Shown: positions 13,149-28,100, numbered from the stretch's first letter. The stretch: 64,000 nucleotides of DNA from Rhynchonema sp. JSB1_4 (GCA_030248065.1 JASAMV010002757.1:47303-111302), one strand, 5' to 3'. Made by a program: numbers and translations. The notes: generated from the letters alone by a model not told the origin.

Positions 13149-16100
13149 GTTGGTGAAAATTTTTGAGTGTATTTTTTGGCTTAAATTATATATATATATA
13201 TGTTTCCGTTATATTCTATTTCCATTCTCAAGAGTGACCACCCGTTAGGCGTCGGTTTTGGTCAAACAATCACAACGGGTAACAGCTGTTCTTGTGACAT
13301 TTTGCATATATGGTCCTATTTTCGATCCTCTCACAGATTTACACAGCACCCAAGTACGGTGTCTGGTACAGACGCCGCGAAAAAATATTTTATCTCCCGC
13401 GGCTTAAAAACGCGCGACTTTGCGACAAAAACCATAACTTTTTGTCCCTCTCGTTTTGCGTTCCGACATGAAAGACAACAATAAAATTTTCCGCACGCCT
13501 GAGCACACGTTTTTTTCTTATGTATGTATGTACACTTTTAGTGTTCCTTTCCGGGGGTGAAGGTTCATTGTTGGGAAAAGCTCTCGTCTGAAATGTCGGG
13601 CTCCGAACCATGTAAGTTATCGAAATTTCTTCTCTGTACTATTTTTGTCTGACAAAGTAAAATCCCAAGATTTGGCTTTGTTGTGTCAAGTCAAGCTCAT
13701 ACAGCGTCTTTCAGAAAACTGTGCGCGCATTTGATTTTTTGCAAATCTATCCGTGCCAACTTTGCGTGAGCCACAGCACACCATGTTGTTATGCGTTTAT
13801 TGGCTTCCTTGTTCAGAAAAGTGGCGTGGTTTGGGGACAACACAGAAAATGGAGACCCCTGCTGTTTTCAAAATAATGTACCTACAATAACCACTAGCAA
13901 GGATGTAATTCATCAGAAGCACCAGTTTCGAATGATTTTCACACCTGCATTCAAACCAAAAAATATTTACACCTTCAGCGCCAGCCAGCCAGGAATGCAG
14001 TCTCCCGCATTGTTTACCATGTTTTCACACATTATGGTGTGCTTTTTGCACACTGGGGCTAATCTTGCACATGAATAAACTGACCGCAGGCCATGCGCTG
14101 GTGTATTTTATGTCATGCGATTGTAGTTTTGGAACTGAGTAGTAAATTACAGGGATTAGATTGTTACTACGCTCGCAGGTGTGTGTCGATAAATAAAACC
14201 ACACAATTTTGTGTGATTATTGGGTACCACACCTGACAATATCGTTAGAATTGTGCACTTTATGCTCGAAAACTGAAACCTTTACTTTGTGGTGGTCATT
14301 TTACTGCCGAAAATTTACTGCGCCCGTAGTATACGTGCTAATCCCAGCGTTTTGGAGCAAAAATACTAAATTCTGCGAAATTACACTTGTAACTTCTAAC
14401 CCGCTGTTTTATGGACTTGTTTTCATGTACATATACATACATAAGGTACGTATTTTATTTCATACTGCTGTTTCTGGATTGTTATCTATATCAACCCACT
14501 TCACGTTTAGATCAACCTCAAGAATGTTGTGAATGGTCTCACTTTTAGGTGTCGGAAAACTTCTGAAAGTCACCATTAGTGTGATTATGAATGAAAAGTA
14601 AACAAAACATCAAGGATAGGGATTATAAATCACTCTTTGACTCAACCCACCGTAATGATGTTCAGTGGAGTGTTTCTACAGAGTGCATTTTGATTTGAGA
14701 ACATTCATCTGATGAACCTAAACCTCTTTTACTGACGGTATCCAAAATTATCCAAACTTCCTTCAAATGTTTCAGCTACATCTAATCTTTTTGATAATGT
14801 CAGTCTCTTGTAAACTTGTTGTAGTGTTTAACAATGTGCCTATCGTCTCGATTATTTTGGTGTCGTGGCGGGCACCATATTGCTTTGCAGTGGGTTATTA
14901 CAACATTTATGATCTTGTGCAGCAGATGTTCCAGCAATTTGTGGGAATCGCTAAAATTCTTACGCTCTGATGCCAAAAATTGCACCCAGTACCCAAAAAT
15001 CGATGTTGCCTACTATAATTTCCGTGGCGGAAACATCAAAGCCGAAACCGAAATGTTCCAGCAACAGCCAGCTTCTGGATATTTGGTATTGCATTATCGC
15101 AAAGCGAAACCGACAATTTCTAGCCAAAAAAATCACTTTTTGGGTGTGGTTTATCGAATTTTTTTATTGCCTTTGTAGATGCGATGACCAAAAATTAGCT
15201 GGTCATCTATAAAGCCGGCAAGTAATTTTTTAGTCTGTATCCTGGCGCCTAAATGACCGATTTCTTTTTTACATCTTTTCTCCCCTTGCTAAATTTTCTT
15301 GCGTCTTATATCCGCTTTGTTTATGCCGATTATATGTAATGCATGCATAATTTGACAACATGTTGCTTCAAGCAGTCCCTTTTATGTGCCAAAGCTGTCC
15401 CAAATAAATTAATTGCGTGAATTTTTTATGATGAGAATTTCAAATCTCATAATAGCTTTGATTTTTGGGTCCAAATGCACAACCATGGGTTTTTTCATTC
15501 ATGATTCCAAAAACCACACTCCAAGTGTAGATTTTTACTAATTTCCAGCGATTTATGATTTCGAGCTTTGTGCAATTTTTACATTTTCTCTGGGAGCTAT
15601 GATCGCAGACTGTCATGTTGCTTCACGTAAGCCATTAGCTGCGGATTTTATGCAAGCAATTCATGGGCGCGATTTTCTCTCGGAAATAATTGTCAAAATG
15701 TACTCTCGGTACCCTCGATTTTGTAATCGGATGCTTTAGCTGTTAGAAGCTCCGAAATAATCCAAATTTCCTAGCTGGAACCAAATTTTATGTTTTCACA
15801 TGATGTAATAAACGCAAAAAACGGTAAATAAGATCGTTATGTGCGTATATAGACATGCTCTTTGTGTGTCACACCACACAGCCATACGGCTGGTTGTGAA
15901 AATTTTGCGGCTTGAAATAGAAAATCACCGATTTTCACAATTTTAGACGCTTCGGTGTGTGTGGCACGCAGCTGGCCTCACATGAGTAACAAATTGGGTA
16001 CCATTTCTCAATAATCACGCCACAAAACTGTCGATACCCAAAATCAGATTTGCTTTCATGCAGATATAAAAGCATCTGCCAATAATTTTCAGATAATGGT

Positions 16101-19100
16101 GTGTGGTTTGGCGCCTGTTTTATGTCAATGTTCAGAGAATTTCAAACTGTGTACTGTACTGGGTATTTGAGCCCATCTGTTTCGCCGTTTTCACTGCTCC
16201 ACGCGAGTTTGGCTTGTCTCAAAATCAAATTGAAGTGCCACGTTTTTTCTGATGCGTTGGTTTGTGAGCTGTGAGCATAGAGTCAGATTTTTCGCTGATA
16301 TCAGGAGGCAGAATTAAAATCTGGCTAATACTAATATCATCAACGCAAGTCGTAGACGATATGCAGCCCCGAACGAGCGCAGGAAATAATGCATTGCGTC
16401 TTCTATTTTCATGTATGACTTCCTTCGACGATATTAGTACGAGCCAGATTTTAATTCTGCCTTCAGAGTTTACAGCAAGCACTCAAACAACACATGAATA
16501 ATTCACCAAAATTTCGCACCTGACTTGACCTATAATAATTGCTCCGTATTTTCTTTGTTCTCTTCCCGATATGTCACTCCTTGTGTGTGTAAATTTTACA
16601 CTCATTGTGTACTATAGCGTGACTTCCGGCGTGTGTGTGTGTGTGTGTGTATCCTACAACATCTCACTTCTTCCATAAAAGGTGCGGCTTTATTTCTTAC
16701 GTTGTAAACAGCGAATTACATCAAGGGTCAGTAAACACGTCAAAAGATCCCGACTCTCGTCTGTTTATGCCCAACTGGTCAGTGTAAAGGTGGAGTTATA
16801 CTTGTCCATTTCGACCTAAAAAAAAAGAAAAAAATTTTAAAAATAATATTTTGGTAGAAGGTGCACCTATTTTCACCGAAAATTTTTTCTTGGGGCAGAG
16901 AACTTCTCCTCTTCTCATATTCCCCAACCCTTAATAAACTATATTAAAAAAATTATCCTCTCTCTTCCACCCCCAAAAAAAACCTAACGGCCTGGTACCG
17001 CAAAATATATTTCAGGTTGTGTTAGAAAATGGCATAAAATGTCCGGTGGCGAAAATTAGTTGGCGTGTTTTATGAGTAAGAGGGTGTTATTTGGTGTACC
17101 ACAAAGTACACACCCAGTGTTCGAACGTACCAGTCCATACAAGCTCTAACCTCTGGTCTGCTTTGGTTTGTACTACAAAGTAGTAACCACTGTCCAGTTG
17201 CGCACTCAAACGATGTTCATGTATGCATTTGTGAGCGTTGTTTACAATCATGTTTTACGATTATTGCCCGTTATTTATAGTGTCTAGCATCGGGCACGAC
17301 TCTTGCAGTTTGTTCGGTATCTATACTTGCAGACTTCCATATCAACTTCTAAATGTGTTTAAATGTCCACTTTCCTTCCGAGAGGGTACCCACTAAGCCC
17401 ATGTGTGGCTGTGAGGAACGCGCCCACTGTAGTGATCTGTGGTTAGTTTTAGTAACGGAAAATTTGGTGCATAAGAGAAAAGTAATTTTCCTCTTCCTTT
17501 TTACTTCCCGAAAGTATCTACATGAGAACAGTGTCACTTACATAGTACTACTTGTACTACGGCTCCGTATCATTACGGTCCAATGCTCTCTGGGGTCCAC
17601 TTCTGGTCTGAGCCCAAGCTTAGGCTTCCACTTCTGCTTAGGCTTAAGCTCAGGCATACACTGAGTGTTTTGATAGGAGAGAGTGCCGCCTAAGTCTAAG
17701 CCTGAAACAAAGCAAATAAGTGCTGGACCGTAGTGAGCCCCGGACCGCAATGATACGGAATCTTGTATTCCCGCTTGTTAATTTTGGCACACGCCCAAAT
17801 CTATTCGGCGACTTTTCAGGCCCAGCATACTTGACGCCCATTCATACGCTTAGGCTTAGGCTCCAGCCGGGCCTGAATGGCCGGGCCTGAACCTGTGGCC
17901 CGGGACTGAACCGTCGCACAATGACCCAAATCGTCCCCATTCACTTTCAGGGCCTCCGCACCCCCGCCGGTCCGCCAGCGCTCAATCACAGTCTTCGGCA
18001 CGAGCCGGCGGCCAAACGACGTCGTCTGAGTGAAATCGAACCTCCCAAGAGCCCCGATTCGGACGACGAAACCTTCAGCAAAGACAAGGTTGACACGATG
18101 AGCACAGCATGTGGGCCCGACCAGGCACTGGAGGAGACCCTTGTCGTCGAACAAAGGATTGAATACAGAGATGCGCAGGTGTGCAAATATTGGGATCGGT
18201 TTGATTCTCATGTTGCATTTGATGTTTATTTTTTTATCGGATTAAGGCAAAGGGTTTTTTCTGCTCAGTTTTTTGGTGATAAATATCGCTCCCAACTTGA
18301 TATATAAAGAAAACAACCACATCACAAAACAACCGCGATGGTTGTTTCGCGCCTGTTGTTGCCAACGGCTTATCGCACCGTTTTTCTTATTTCTGCCGCT
18401 GGAAAATCAGCTTTGTAAACAAAGAGCTTGTGGTGCCGGCCAAAACAATAACAATAATAATCTAGGTATTATTTATCTTCGAAGTTCGCATGTTTACGAA
18501 AAGAATGCAAATGCATGTAGGTGTACATATTTTGCAACACCGATATCACACACCCCATAGAGTGAATGTTCTTTGGTGACCAAATATATGACTCGTATAA
18601 TGTCGATTGGTCACCACCATCAAGACAGACTGTCACATTGAGTACCTCAATTTCCAGGGCATCGTCCTCTCTCTAACAACGAAACATCAACACCAACATC
18701 TGTCAACCACCGACACCCTGATTGTGCAAGGGGACGGTCAAGCTGCCCTGTCCATCGGCAAAGATCAAGTCACAAATGACAGTGCAATGTTGCTACTACC
18801 GGATGTTGGGTACAGCTCGGGCGAGAACTCCCTGCATGAGGGTGTGACGCACACGCAGGGCCTGACGCAGCAAGGCGACAATGATGAATTGGCTGCGGAC
18901 AATGAGCAGCATGTGGAGCGCCCTGATGGTCAAAGGTGGGCGTTGAGTTTCTATAGTTTATTTTCCTGTTCCAGCTCAATATTCGATTTCACTTATGAGA
19001 TGCGCATACGATAACACATACAAACACTAACCATATTCTAGCGCACCATAGCCCGTTTTTGTGAACAGGCTAGCTACCAAATTTTTGGCATAGTAAATTT

Positions 19101-22100
19101 CTAATTTCGTTGCCTCATGCATTCTTACAGACGCAAAAAACCTCAAAAAAGACAACACACTAGTCAACAAGCCACGCAGCTGGCTCGTTTGCGTTTCGAA
19201 TGTTTCAGTCACACAAGCTGTGTGTGTCAGCTGCTGCTTTTCACTTTCTACTTTTCCTCTTCACTTCAACGGGAGTTCCCCCGCCTAAAAACAAAGAAAA
19301 ATAGAACCTTACTATACACAAACTACTCTGAAATCTATGAAATTTACCAGGCCACCCAGATCTGCCAGTAACATAATGACTATTCGTTATAGGGAACAAG
19401 AAGGGTAGGTCAAGAGCATGTCAACATATAGAGCGTAGATCGGAGTAAATTGAAGTAGTTTATCCTTTCATTTACCACCCACAAACCAACCCAATGTTTC
19501 ACATTTCAGTCCCATCGACGTGCTCTCCTCACCGCTCAAGTCCTACTACAAGACGGTCCCCCTTGACGACGCAGGGGTGACCGACACGGAGACACCGCGT
19601 TGCCTGAACGAGCAAGGAGGCCACGGGCCCCTGATTACCGTAACCCGCACGTTGACGGAGTCGATGATGGTGAATATCGGTGATGAAACATTGAGCTCGA
19701 CGGGGCATGATGACACGAACGAACACAAGGAGTTGCAGGTACACTTTTGCATCGGCCTCTTGTTCTGCGATTTTTTTGGGGCCCGAAAGCTCAGGCTGAA
19801 TTTTTTTCGGGGCCCTGAAATTCGGGTCTTGCCGACTTCTGCCCCGATAAACGTAGCACTCGCATTTTTAAACTTTTATGGTATGACCGGCCCGGATTAC
19901 CTGGACTCCTGTACTGCAATTTGGGCTGAACCCAGAGTACGAAATACATCTGTTTTTTTAATCATATCGATGTCGTGTTGTAGCATAGCTATAAATAAAG
20001 GATCTCGCAAAAAATTTATATGTATATGCGATTTATGTGTAGGCGGACTACGGCAACATGAGCTCGATTTCGCAGCTGGCAGAATAGTGAAACATTCATA
20101 CGTGGCTGCTGAATCGGGCAATGATACACGTTGAAGAATACAAAGTGGAGCATGATGATTGTCTCTTTCTATTCGTTTTGAATCCACACCACCTTCGAAA
20201 TCGGGCTCGTGTTGGCGTAGTTTGCCTTTGTATGTATACTGACCTCTCACCTTTTTGTTGCAGGAAGTGCTTCGTCTGCTGGAGTCCGACCCTCAATCGA
20301 ATAATTCGGATCTGCAGAAAAGTGCATTTGGCGCAGAGCTGGAGCGTTTATTGGCAGAATGCCAACCGGAACCCGAACTCGGAATCGGAACGGACCCAGG
20401 AACCACTTGGCGCGAGTTTACCAACGGCAGAAACAGCAGGGGCAAAATGGTGATGTCGAAATCGTGCAATGAACAGATTCAGGTGCAATTTTTTCACTAT
20501 ATTTATTCCTTTCTTAATTTTTTTCGCAATACCACCCGGAAACGGACAATTGAACCGTTGAGTAAACAGAGTGCAAGCCCAAGCATGAAGGCCGCTTGAA
20601 GGTACGGGAGTTATTGTGAGGGATAATTGTTTTTCATTATAATCTTCTGTGAACTACATACCTGCGTTTTGGAGTTGTTTATTTCTCTCCTTAGGAAACA
20701 GCAGTTTAGACGCATTATTGTAATCATTGGTCTATATCGCCAATTGCATACAATGTGTTACCCACTGAAATTGCTTCTGCCACTGAGATTTTCCATATCC
20801 GCACTTAAAAAGACGTGTTTTGTTGGACGCAATATTGTTGTCAATTCTATTGTAGAAAAAATGAAATTCAACTTCTTCCATTGTTACCTTAGCACATTCT
20901 TTGCATTTTGTGCAAAGCCTGTTTTAGAAGCTTCTTCCGGCTTCAGTGCTTGCTCAAAGTCACTGTCAGACCTGAGACAAAGACCAACCCAAAAAATCCC
21001 AAGTCTTCGGAACAAAAATTATTGATTCCTTTACTGTTGGATAATTGACCGCGGTCATGTACCCTTAAACCCTTGCCCAGCTTCAACTCTCTAAGCAAAG
21101 AAAGTTCATATATCAGTCCTAAGTGATTCCTCAGGAAGAGCTTTGAAAATGATACCCTGATGTAACGTATAATACGTACCTATAGCTGTTTAGTTTGTGG
21201 TTTGCAGCATCTGAAGTCTACTAACGTTGCTTATGAACAGTAACAGCAGTAAGAATAAGGCATTTTCCTTTCCCACACAAGCTGACGTGCGCTGATGCCG
21301 GAGAATCCCAATTAAGCACCCCTCCTGGTTTGAAATCCCCGACGGCCGAAAAACGGTTTTTGGCGCGCGTTTTCATTGACATTTGATTGTACATATACTG
21401 TATATTATTTGGAGTCGGTCTTGAAAATTATTGTTCTGAAGCTCAAATCGTAAATCAGGTTCCAAATATGTAGCTATGTACCTAGTGGACGCATTTGGCA
21501 TTCTCCGATATATGGACTAAAAGCTTGTGGTCGTAAAATTCGGCCACCCATTATAGTGTGGCATTGTGCATACGAATTGCACACTAAAGTGTGTGGAGAA
21601 AGTGGCCAAAGGGTTTCAAACCCTAGTATCACTGTCAGTGCAGTTTGGTTTACCGTAGCGTAAGGTGCACCTCCATAGCCATACCACGTATTCCCCGACT
21701 TTTCAGGCCCGGAAGTTCAGGCCCGACCTTTTTTCATGCCCCAGTTTTCCAGGCCCAGCATGTTTGACCCATTTACATATAGGCTTAGGCCTAGGTTCCA
21801 GCCGGGCCTGAATCGGCCGGGCCTGAACCTGTGCCCCGGGACTGAATCGTGGTACCCACGTCACACTGTCTAACATACCACGACTTATGACGCAAGAAAT
21901 TTGATACACCACGCTTCGACGGCTCCAGTCTGTGTGGGTTCTGAATTCTAGACTTTCAATATTCCTGCCTTAGTTAGGTCGAGGTGTTGCGTTGCCTTAG
22001 TAACAGTTTGCTCTTTGTAATTGTAGCATCTCGGTTCGGTCTAATAATAATCAAATACGGAGCTCAAACAGTTTCTTTTTTTGGTGTCTGGTCGATTTTA

Positions 22101-25100
22101 AATTCAGGTATGGTACATTCATTAACTACGGTCCGTACTTTATTGTGCGGCAGCGAATTAATGGAAATTTACTATTGTGATAAAAAAACAGTATTGTACG
22201 ACGGTTCAGTCCCGGGACACAGTTTCAGGCCCGGCCAGTTCAGGCCCGGCTGGAGCCTAAGCCTAAGCCTTAAAATGGGTCAAATATGCTCGGCCTGAAT
22301 CGGCCGGGCCAGAAAAACTGGGCCTGAAAAGGTCGGGCCTGAACTGGTCGGGCCTGAAAAATCGCGGGCTAAAATAACAGTCGCGATCATGTCACACTAT
22401 AACAAGGGTGGACTGTATTGCAGGCGCAGGACTCGTGCGACGCAAGCAGCGAAGAGTCAGACATCGAATATCAAAGTGGCCACTCGCCAGAACAAGCAGG
22501 CCCGGGCCTGGCCACGAGCACCCCACACAGGGTGCACTCGCTGAAAAGGGGTTCATTGACGGCCAGCCCGAAGAATAAAGTGGCCACCATTCTTACACCG
22601 AGCAGGCCGCGGACGTTGGGTACAAAGTCGAACGTGGGTTTCTTTTGATGAGTATTTTTTCTTTTTTTGTGCTATTTTTCTGTGAATTATGCTCGCAAAA
22701 CTATGAATGTGTCGGCCGAAATTCAAATCGCCCCGCGCCTGTTACATTTACAATCAAATGTACAAAACGTGAACGGTACACAAACGCATCTGCGCCACGA
22801 TCAAAATCAAAATCTATAAAAGATTTAAAACAAATAAAAATCTGGTTAAAACCGCAAATTTATCCGCAGATCAAATTACAGTGAAGTTGCATTATAAATC
22901 TTCAAATACAGGGTTCTATACAGCCCGCCTCGGGCCGCAGTTTAAAGTTTATATTTATTTGCTTAATGCACTTACTGAAAGTGTTATTCCTGAGGCGGGC
23001 TAACTACACCCCGATTCAGGTGTGACAATAGAATAACATTTTTTGCCAAGTGTGCAAACATAAAAGCGCATAAATTTTTGTCAATTTTGAAACTTCACGT
23101 GAAAAAAGTATTCTTGCCATTATACGCACAAACGCAACTTAAAATAGAGAGGTCCGTGAAAAAACACGATTTTATTTATTTATTGTGACATACGCTGTAC
23201 GCGTATATTTTGACTATTTTATCTGCATGGGCATGTACCTACACGTGCAAAAATGTGCATGTGCTTTGAAAATAGTTTTCAGATAAGTGTTATGAACTTT
23301 TGAGAAAAGTGATGTTTCTCATGGCGGCGGCATTTGAAGGAAAAAACACCGCAGTATGTGCAGATACCCTGTGATCCTGTAATTTTATTCCCAAAAAAGT
23401 TATCGTAGATTTGAGTATTCCGTTTTTCTGCGGTAAATTTCCGTTTTTTGATCAGAAAAAACTATTCCTAATATTTCACTTTCGTCATTTCAGTGCAGCA
23501 CACTGCCGCGTCACCCTGCGTCCTCAGTTGGGGCACGATCGGAGTGCAACGCCTCCACGCACTCCTCCACTCACACAATGCCAGTATCAGCGACGCAGTA
23601 TCAGCAGCATTACCAGACAGGCAGTACAAACAGCAATTCGGAGCGAAAACGCCGAAAATTGAGGGCAAAACGAGCAGCACTGGCGATTCCCAGATCTCTG
23701 TCGGACGGGGAGCATTTGGGCAAACTGCAGTACACAGACGAGACAAAGTGTGAAGGGAGCAAACAAGGTTGGGACTTTGCGTTTCGTCAGCAGTTTTGCC
23801 GGGCAGAAATTTTCGTCATTTGTTTACAGCCATGTAATAATGAGTATAACTGACATGATAATACCGAAAACTGTATCCCACCCGCTTACAGTAGCACTGG
23901 TACGGGCACATACTGTATTTTTAGTTTTTTGGCCATAACGAAAGTGCCTGTATCGATAGTACAATGTTTTTACGTACACAAAAATTATACCTTCCATCTT
24001 CGTGCGAGGCACAAGACGATCGTCATTCTGACCTCGAAAATCATCCTGGCATTTCCACATTACAGCCCTTGCCACCCGCAACAATCTCCAACTGGACCCC
24101 ACCATGCCGTCACCATCGGGCAGCGATGTGCCACCCGACCCGCATTGCACCCAAGGTGACCCCTCAAAGGGTACCGCATCGTCAGTGAAACAGGCCCCGG
24201 AAGAAGACGGCGTGACGAGCGCTTCCGAATACGAAGGCGTTTGGCAATGGGATGACTACAAGGTTGGCGTGCACGTAGCTCAATCGGTTGTGCGGTTGGT
24301 CGCGGGTTCGAACCCAGCCGGGGGGTTTCAGCTCAACGACGAAGCAAACGGAAATTTTTATGGGCGTGGTGGCGGTATTATTTATTTGTTTGTGTATCGC
24401 ATTACTGCAGCAAACAAATACGCGGCACTTCAAAACACACGCACGTCTGGGTAGCACTACATTTTTATATGCCGATTTATTTACAACACACACAAACAGA
24501 CGCGCTCCGAAAATGTCGATAGAACCTCATTTTCTTGATTAAGCGGTCACTCTGTGCTCCCAAAATGCTCATTAATTCTCCCACACTATGTTTAAGGATA
24601 AGTGGGGCACTTATGTTCCGTTCCTTTGGCGCATTTTTCACCAGTGTGTATGGTCTGCAAATTATTGCGTACCGCGCACTGTTATTCGGGACCTGAAATT
24701 TACGACGGTACCCAACAACGACCGTAATTATTGACAGCTGTCCTCATACGGTCAGTGGGCAATTTTGCGTTGAATATCCCTCTCCTGCTTCGTTAACCGT
24801 TATTCATATATTGTAAGGTGTCTCAAAGCGCAAGGTCTTGGATTAATTTTTGGGCTTAATTATGTTGCGCTGCCCTCTGTGACCGAAATTTTTCGCCCCA
24901 AAAATATTCCTCCGAACAGAAAACAAATGAAACTCCTCTGCTGTCTGTTCCCGCTAAATTTGAAAGAAAAATGCAAAGATTATGTGGCCATTCAAGTTGA
25001 AGATGAGGTTCGTTGCTAAAAATAACGTTTCTACGAAACATTAAGGCGGTGAAGAAAACATACAGTCAGTATTCGCTATAGTCAATATTAGCTATTCACG

Positions 25101-28100
25101 AGAATATGTATTACGTGATTGAACAATTCGCCACAGAAATATATTCGCTATAGTCATACTTTTTGTCTAACCCGTAAATATGACTATATCGAATAGTGAC
25201 TGTATGCATTTTCGGTCAAATAATGTTCATGTTAGAGGTGTGGTTTGCCGTTTCACTGACTGATTTCGGATGGACCAAACAAATTCTTCGAAATACAGTA
25301 ATTGCACTATTGGTATTGGGCGTCACTAAAAGCGCCATCACTACGTCAATTTAGTTTTTTTAGATCTAGATACATACATCGGTGGTCACCGATTGGCGTT
25401 TGTTTTTATTTTCAAGCGGTCGAAAGAGAAAAAAATTAGTTTTGGCTCCGAATGCGTGTAGGCTTATTTGAAAATTCAAAATGAATTCTGTGCCAAAAAA
25501 ATCTTGTGGCAGCTTTGTAAATATACTTCGTCTGCCTTCCTGTCTGAAGCGGGCTGCCCACTAAAAATCTAGACTGACTATAATTCCCTGAACATTTATA
25601 GTCATTCTCTGTCTGCAGCCGCCGGCACACGTGGAGACGGGCGCAGACCAGGAGCAGGCATTGGACGACAGTCACGTGACCGCGTTCGGCGACGATTACC
25701 GATTGTATTTGGATGGCGGTGGCGCTGGGAATTCGTTGCCTGATTCGGCAAGGCGACATTCAAGCAATCCGTCGACCGGACGCAGACCTGAACTCAGGCA
25801 ACAGGTATGTGAGTGTGGGCAGCGTTTTCTGGATTAAGGCGGCGGCCTCAAACCTGAAACACCGCTAATGGAAGTTTCATTTGTTGAAAAATATGTGCCA
25901 CGAAAATACGTCAGCACTTTTTGCGTCACTGGGACGTTTTCCTACATATTTCCCAGCTCTGTTTGGCACGATAAAACTGCGCATGGCGCACAGTGTCAAC
26001 TGAGATCGAAACATTTTCCCAAACAGCATATTCTGGAAGTTGGTGGACCATTTTCGTGTTCGGCAGCCCGAAACGAAAGTCTTACCGCCACTATCTTAAT
26101 CGGCTGATGTTTCATTCCCCTTTCTAATTCAGGATCTCTCCGTGCTGTCTTCGGACGACGACCTTCCGCCATCAGGCATCAATGACGTCATCGTCCTTAT
26201 GACCGACAGTCATCAACAAATGTGCCGGGCCACCGAGTTGGTACAGCAGATACACGCTGATGGGACTGGAATGGATAGGGATACGGTAGGTATACTGTAT
26301 ATGGTGTGTTGTGTACGGTACCGTGGAAGAGTTAGCACATACATACATATGTATACATACTCCGACTATACTCTTGGGAGAAACTTTTCAAACGCCTTGC
26401 CTGATCCACAAAGCTGATTATACTAGCCGCAGCGGTCACGTGACTGCCAGCCACTCAAAACACAAGTCTAACGTAGTGATTTGCGAAATGCTACGAAATT
26501 CAGCTGGCTGCGCCAGTTGCGTGTGCTTTACGGGTCAGGCAACAACAGGCTTGAAAAGTTTCTCCCAAAGTATACAGTGTGAGCCAAAAATTCATGTTAA
26601 TATTTTGAGCTAATGTTTCAGCTACTATCCGAGCTTCTGTCCCTTTGTGAGTCCAACGTCGAAACCCTACAGTCGGTGTGCGCCAGTCTGTTGCGCAACG
26701 GCAACCTCTCGTGCAGCGAGACTGACTATGCCAATGTGACTGGTATGCTAATATACAATAACTTGGATGCGGGTGTTGTAGCATAGCACGAGCTCGGGAA
26801 GTATGTATGTAAGATTGAGGTTACGTACCATCTGGGGCCTATTAGAAACTCAGCGGCCGGCATACGTACATACATGCAGCAACATGTGAACATCAATGCA
26901 GCTGTCCGGCGGAGGCATGTGCTGATTGGCGGACACAGGATTTAAAAAAATAATACTGTTGATATCATGCCCGATTCTTTCGACATACTTATATACATAC
27001 CATATCAGACTATCTTTCCCGGTTTTTTTTGGAGTCATCTGATGCATTCTATTGTGCGACGGTTCAGGCCCGGCCATTCAGGTATGCCCGATTCAGGCCC
27101 AGCTGGAGCTTAAGCCTATAAATGAGTCAAATATGCTGGCGTGAATCGGTTGGACCTGAAAAACTGGGCCTGAACTTCCGGGCCTGAAAAGTCGCGGAAT
27201 ATGATAGCGATGTTCCACAGTTTCGACCCGCGGACACCAAAGCTTATATACTCATGTAACTGGTTTATAATGCGATCAGCATGAGTAGTCAGGTCGCGGA
27301 ATAGATGTGGACCGCCCGTCTGTGTCAAAAAAATGCCACACAAACAGATATTGGTCGCACAATGACTTTATAAGAATTGGTCAAATTTTTTTCCTGAATC
27401 GTGAAGAGGGAAAGTGACGGGGCAATGACGTTGCGTTGCGTGATCGCACACAAAGTATGCAGTAAAGAGAATGTTTAGGACCTGCGGCAACGTGGTTGAT
27501 CTGCTAGATTATTTTTAGCTGAAAATGTTTTGTCAAAAATACAAGTAGCATCGTGGTTAAGGTTGAACCTGAAGATCAGGGTAGATGAATTCTGATTTAG
27601 TCATTGTGCGACCAATACACAATTTTCATCACCTCACAATTTAACACATGATCCAACAATCTCTATAAATTTTTCCGTCATACACCCCCAGGTCTGCTCA
27701 AATGCTGGCAAGACATTTGGTTCAGCGCGCGTGGTCTGACATCAGCTTCAAGCCCTGGCTCGATACTCGACCCGAACCGTCTCGCCGACCAAATGGACAC
27801 AACCAGTTTACTTCAGGTGCGCGGTCTTTCCCAGTTGCTTGTTGAGCCTCTGATGTTTCACAATGCGAAAGGCTGCACTTCAAGTTTGGTCAAGTGCGAA
27901 GCCAGTACAGCATATGTACATGTAGTACCTAGCATTTGAGAGAATCCTGTTTGATCCTCAGCTTTGAAAAATGAAAAAGTCCAAAAAGAGTAGAACCTAA
28001 AAAACGACCGAACCTAAACCCAAAACTGTATAAGCCTAAACACACAAAACGGAATCCAAGCCTAAGCAGACGGAACACAAATCAGAATCTGCACATTTCC

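Larger units (their letters stand above)
13149..17950 (+). other. 4.8-kb intron of the KASH gene
   Basis: No exon supported. It contains a 158-bp inverted repeat (16305-16462), a short (GT)n tract near 16631-16650, a solo terminal sequence GGTGGAGTTATACTTGTCC near 16788, and two repeat pieces with TTAGGC words (17590-17705 and 17775-17925). Confidence 0.6.

Noticed and set aside
17816..18211. 131-codon minus-strand frame
   Set aside because: It is antisense to KASH exon 5 and the adjacent dispersed repeat; composition follows those sequences.
24270..24325. Functional tRNA gene
   Set aside because: The A-box and B-box are too close and the acceptor stem does not pair.
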